NCBI GenBank assembly: GCA_009695405.1
Contig: SIAZ01000132.1
Span: 1 to 9,977 of the forward strand
DNA length: 9,977 nt
DNA from: Pedosphaera sp.
GTDB lineage: Bacteria > Verrucomicrobiota > Verrucomicrobiia > Limisphaerales > UBA9464
Direction of reading: 5' to 3'
Each line of letters starts with the position of its first letter. Positions within the stretch are counted from its first letter, which is position 1. The translations under genes were made by a program, and so were the position numbers. The notes under the pieces were generated by a model. It was given only the letters and a program-made list of their open reading frames with translations. It searched no databases and was not told the origin of the DNA. Below are positions 7,821 through 9,977 of this stretch, in pieces.

Positions 7821-9230
7821 TCACCGATCAATCAACATAAAGGTCACATTTGCCTCGCTCACAGACTCCCCGTCGACGGTACATTTACCCCGTGCTTTAC
7901 CTATTTTCCCCCGCGACTTCGTCATTTCGACTTCGATCATCAAGACATCGCCGGGCCGAACAGGTTTGCGCCATTTGACATCTTCTGCCGACATAAAATA
8001 GGCGAGTTTACCTGCATTTTCCGCCTGACGCATCATCAAGATGCCAGCCACTTGAGCGATAGCTTCTAATTGTAGAACGCCCGGCATGATAGGGTGGCCG
8101 GGGAAATGACCTTCAAAAAAGGGTTCGCCCATGGTTACATTTTTCTGGGCTACAATCCGATTGCCAGCGATGAGAGTGACTTTGTCTACCATCAAAAAAG
8201 GCGGGCGATGAGGCAGGATTTTCATTACCTGCATGGTATCTAAGGTAGCACCATCTTGGACTAAAGTTTCGGCAGGCTGTGAAGAAGTCAGGATGGGCGT
8301 AGCGGGATTGATTGTTTTAGAAGGGTTAGTTGAGGCTGATGTGTGGCGATTTTCTGAGACGACCGGAGGTGGAGCAAACGTTTGCGCCGCTTCCATAGGA
8401 CGGCGGATCTGAGCGAGTATGGCTTTGGCTAATTCGGTATTGGCATGATGACTCGGCTTAACCGCGATCACATGGCCGCGGATGGGGCGGCCCACCAAGG
8501 AAAGATCACCAATAATATCAAGGATCTTATGGCGCACGAATTCCTCTCGATAGCGCAAGGGTTCATTGGTTAATACTGCATCATCTCGGATGACAATCGC
8601 ATTCTCCAAACTGCCGCCTTTGATGAGGCCATTTTTGATGAGAAATTCGATCTCCTCGTAAAAACAAAAAGTCCGCGCATGGCTCAACTCGGTTGCCCAA
8701 GTGGAAGGGGTTACTTCCAGAGAGTAAAATTGAGTAAAACGACCGCTTCGATCGGAACTTGTGCAGGTAATTTTAAAGCCGTCATGGGGAAATATTGCCA
8801 TCTCGGTCTCGCCCAAGGTCAGTTGAATAGGCGTAGTTATCTGATAAGGTTCGAGGGTATCTGTCTGCGTCACTGTTCCCGCCTCCCCAACGAGTCGAGC
8901 AAAGACGCGTGAACTCCCATCGGAAATGGGCGGTTCATTGGCGTCGAGTTCAATAACAGCATTGTCGATGCCAACCCCGGCTAAGGCCGCTAAAATGTGT
9001 TCGACGGTATGAACCTTAACCGAACCACGTCCGAGTGTGGTGGAGCGTTGGGTGTCCACAACGTTTTCGGTTCGTGCTTCCACTTCCGGATACCCGTCCA
9101 AATCCAAGCGACGAAAGCGTAACCCAGATCCCGGCCCAGAAGGCAGGAGGGTCATGGTCACCTTATTCCCACAATGCAAACCGATCCCTGAAAAGGTAAT
9201 GGGTTGTTTAAGAGTCTGCTGCTGCGGCAC
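7821..9230 (-). CDS. lpxC/fabZ: LpxC-FabZ fusion: UDP-3-O-acyl-GlcNAc deacetylase and 3-hydroxyacyl-ACP dehydratase
   Basis: This 469-residue protein joins two enzymes. Residues 1 to about 285 are LpxC, the zinc deacetylase that commits the cell to lipid A. HTVEHI carries Glu77 and zinc ligand His78, HKILDIIGDL gives His234 and Asp238, and KPSHH supplies a catalytic His at 261. Residues about 286-330 are a Pro/Thr/Ser-rich linker. Residues about 331-469 are FabZ, which dehydrates 3-hydroxyacyl-ACP in fatty acid elongation. It has LPHRPPFLMVDKV, GHFPGHPIMPGV (catalytic His375) and Glu389. Fusions of this kind are known in Bacteroidota and in PVC bacteria. The start is GTG at 9228-9230. It is supported by the usual N-terminal TLKQPITFSGIGLHCG and by an in-frame stop a few codons upstream. 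No Shine-Dalgarno sequence precedes it. The first enzyme of the pathway, lpxA, follows 30 bases later. Confidence 0.95.
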   Translation of the reverse strand: MPQQQTLKQPITFSGIGLHCGNKVTMTLLPSGPGSGLRFRRLDLDGYPEVEARTENVVDTQRSTTLGRGSVKVHTVEHILAALAGVGIDNAVIELDANEPPISDGSSRVFARLVGEAGTVTQTDTLEPYQITTPIQLTLGETEMAIFPHDGFKITCTSSDRSGRFTQFYSLEVTPSTWATELSHARTFCFYEEIEFLIKNGLIKGGSLENAIVIRDDAVLTNEPLRYREEFVRHKILDIIGDLSLVGRPIRGHVIAVKPSHHANTELAKAILAQIRRPMEAAQTFAPPPVVSENRHTSASTNPSKTINPATPILTSSQPAETLVQDGATLDTMQVMKILPHRPPFLMVDKVTLIAGNRIVAQKNVTMGEPFFEGHFPGHPIMPGVLQLEAIAQVAGILMMRQAENAGKLAYFMSAEDVKWRKPVRPGDVLMIEVEMTKSRGKIGKARGKCTVDGESVSEANVTFMLIDR

Positions 9231-9465
9231 AGGGAGAAATTTAGCGAATTGAAATCGGCCTTAGCAATGCCCCAATCAAAGAACATTCTCTCTCTTAGTG
9301 CCCTCCTTTGATCCGGTAAGCCATCGCAGCACTGAGGAAAACGAGGTCACAAGGACTGATTTCATTCGTAAAAATTGGTGCACCGCCTCAGATGTGGCCA
9401 TCCATATCTATGGAAAATTTGGAAGAGCATTGGAAACGGTTTCGAGATATGCGTACGGTTAGCGA
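9231..9465. promoter_or_regulatory. Divergent intergenic region between lpxC/fabZ and the small gene
   Basis: These 235 bases must carry promoters for both directions, but I see no confident -35/-10 pair. A small dyad, CCATA-TC-TATGG, lies near 9402-9413. On the minus strand an AAAGGAGGG sequence occurs at 9301-9309, too far (about 70 bases) from the lpxC start to serve it. Confidence 0.35.
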
Positions 9466-9744
9466 ATGAAATCGGCGTATGAACTAGCCATGGATCGGCT
9501 CAGCAAATCGGCTCCTGAGAAGAAACTGTCATCCGCACAAAAGGCGGAGATCGCGGAGATCGAATCGGTGGCATTATCTCGAGTCGCACAGGCGGAGTTG
9601 GCACTGAAAGCCGCTTTGGATGCAGCACGGTTGAAGGGAGACTTTCTTGAGGAAGATGAGTGCCGTCGTCGTTACGGTATCGATCGTGCTCGAATTGAGG
9701 AGGAACGTGAGGTAAAGCGTGAGCGGGTACGAAGTAAAGGTTAA
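9466..9744 (+). CDS. Small charged, predicted helical protein of unknown function
   Basis: This 92-residue protein is rich in Ala, Glu, Arg and Lys and has no predicted membrane segment or cofactor motif. It opens MKSAYELAMDRLSKSAPEK. From about residue 22 on it looks like one long helix or coiled coil (AQKAEIAEIES, then EEEREVKRERVRSKG at the end). I recall a similar short family starting MK-AYELAM-RL in Verrucomicrobia, but I cannot confirm the match. The ATG at 9466 is the first possible start, because an in-frame TAG lies two codons upstream. No ribosome-binding site is evident. It diverges from lpxC/fabZ and lies beside an IS element. It is likely cytoplasmic. The regular codon pattern and the recalled family support a real gene, but no function can be given. 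Confidence 0.7.
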   Translation: MKSAYELAMDRLSKSAPEKKLSSAQKAEIAEIESVALSRVAQAELALKAALDAARLKGDFLEEDECRRRYGIDRARIEEEREVKRERVRSKG

Positions 9745-9752
9745 TTTTCTGA

Positions 9753-9789
9753 GGATTAAAGGCTCTTCACACTCGAAGAGGGGATTAAA
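9753..9789. repeat. Stem-loop flanked by 8-bp direct repeats after the small gene
   Basis: CTCTTC (9763-9768) and GAAGAG (9775-9780) form a perfect 6-bp stem with a six-base loop. GGATTAAA occurs just before it (9753-9760) and just after it (9782-9789). It could be a weak terminator for the small gene, but there is no T run on the plus strand. The direct repeats may be chance. Confidence 0.35.
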
Positions 9790-9832
9790 ATGAAGGGGCG
9801 TCATCAATTAGTTCAGTTGTAAAGAGAGGGTT

Positions 9833-9862
9833 TGGGCCTGCTTCGATAAAACGGACAGAGAA
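9833..9862 (-). mobile_element. Terminal inverted repeat of the right IS3-family element (orfB side)
   Basis: The plus strand begins TGGGCCTGCTTCGAT and continues with CGGACAGAG. It pairs with the reverse complement of 238-267 at 21 of 30 positions. The TG-to-GGACA spacing of 20 bases resembles what I recall of IS3 ends. It lies just past the orfB stop codon, as expected for the right end of such an element. Confidence 0.75.
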
Positions 9863-9876
9863 AAGGGAGTTATTGG

Positions 9877-9977
9877 TTAGTTATTTTTGAGTTCGAACTG
9901 AGCGGGTGAAAGGCCTCGGAGGGAGGTGTGACGGCGCTGGCGGTTATAGAAGATTTCAATGTAGTCGAAGATTTCGG
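9877..9977 (-). CDS. IS3-family transposase OrfB, C-terminal end (runs off the window edge)
   Basis: The last 32 codons of a leftward gene are present, ending in TAA at 9877-9879. They read EIFDYIEIFYNRQRRHTSLR and then GLSPAQFEL. The YIEIFYNRQRRH and LSPAQFE motifs are the hallmark C-terminus of the IS3-family DDE integrase (OrfB), just past its catalytic glutamate, which would lie off the window. In this family OrfB is the catalytic partner of OrfA. The terminal inverted repeat lies 14 bases beyond the stop. Whether this copy is intact cannot be judged. Confidence 0.9.
   Translation of the reverse strand, partial: EIFDYIEIFYNRQRRHTSLRGLSPAQFELKNN

Noticed and set aside
7512..8069. 185-codon plus-strand frame across the lpxA/lpxC junction
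   Set aside because: It is antisense to two genes with intact motifs, and its sequence has no recognisable domain.
9158..9286. Possible 42-codon upstream ORF or leader peptide before lpxC, with AAAGGAGG at 9301-9309
   Set aside because: The spacing from the purine tract to ATG 9286 is about 15 bases, it overlaps lpxC out of frame, and its sequence has no attenuation signal such as a codon run or paired hairpins.

Overview
The window looks like a 10-kb piece of a Gram-negative bacterial chromosome, probably from the PVC/Bacteroidota side of the tree and most likely a verrucomicrobial relative. The reasons are a fused LpxC-FabZ lipid A enzyme, a very large two-module FG-GAP/ASPIC (CRTAC1-like) secreted protein, a short charged helical protein of a kind I associate with Verrucomicrobia, and almost no Shine-Dalgarno sequences in front of the genes. 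The phylum is an inference. The lipid A genes make a lipopolysaccharide-bearing outer membrane very likely.

Layout: both edges are IS3-family insertion sequence ends in the same (minus) orientation. At the left (1-267) is the start of orfA plus a terminal inverted repeat. At the right (9833-9977) is the other terminal repeat and the C-terminus of the orfB integrase. The 9.56 kb between them holds seven genes. A 1270-residue FG-GAP repeat protein runs rightward (459-4271) and meets a leftward block end to end at a terminator near 4315-4344. Read in its own direction from 9230, the leftward block is lpxC/fabZ fusion, lpxA, a MarR-type regulator, a CPBP-family membrane protein and class II fructose-bisphosphate aldolase. 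A 92-residue helical protein diverges from lpxC (9466-9744).

How the genes work together: LpxA and LpxC catalyse the first two steps of lipid A synthesis. The fused FabZ consumes the same 3-hydroxyacyl-ACP pool for fatty acid elongation, so one polypeptide holds both sides of the lipid A/phospholipid branch point. The MarR and CPBP genes overlap by four bases (ATGA) and are probably translationally coupled, as an envelope- or stress-related pair downstream of lpxA. The aldolase is central carbon metabolism and may be transcribed separately. The FG-GAP protein is probably exported and calcium-binding.

I see no tRNA, rRNA, CRISPR array or phage gene, and no clearly new multi-gene system. The most unusual features are the paired IS ends, a perfect GC-rich 16-bp inverted repeat inside orfA, the shifted arginine in the CPBP motif, and the lack of Shine-Dalgarno sites on the host genes.
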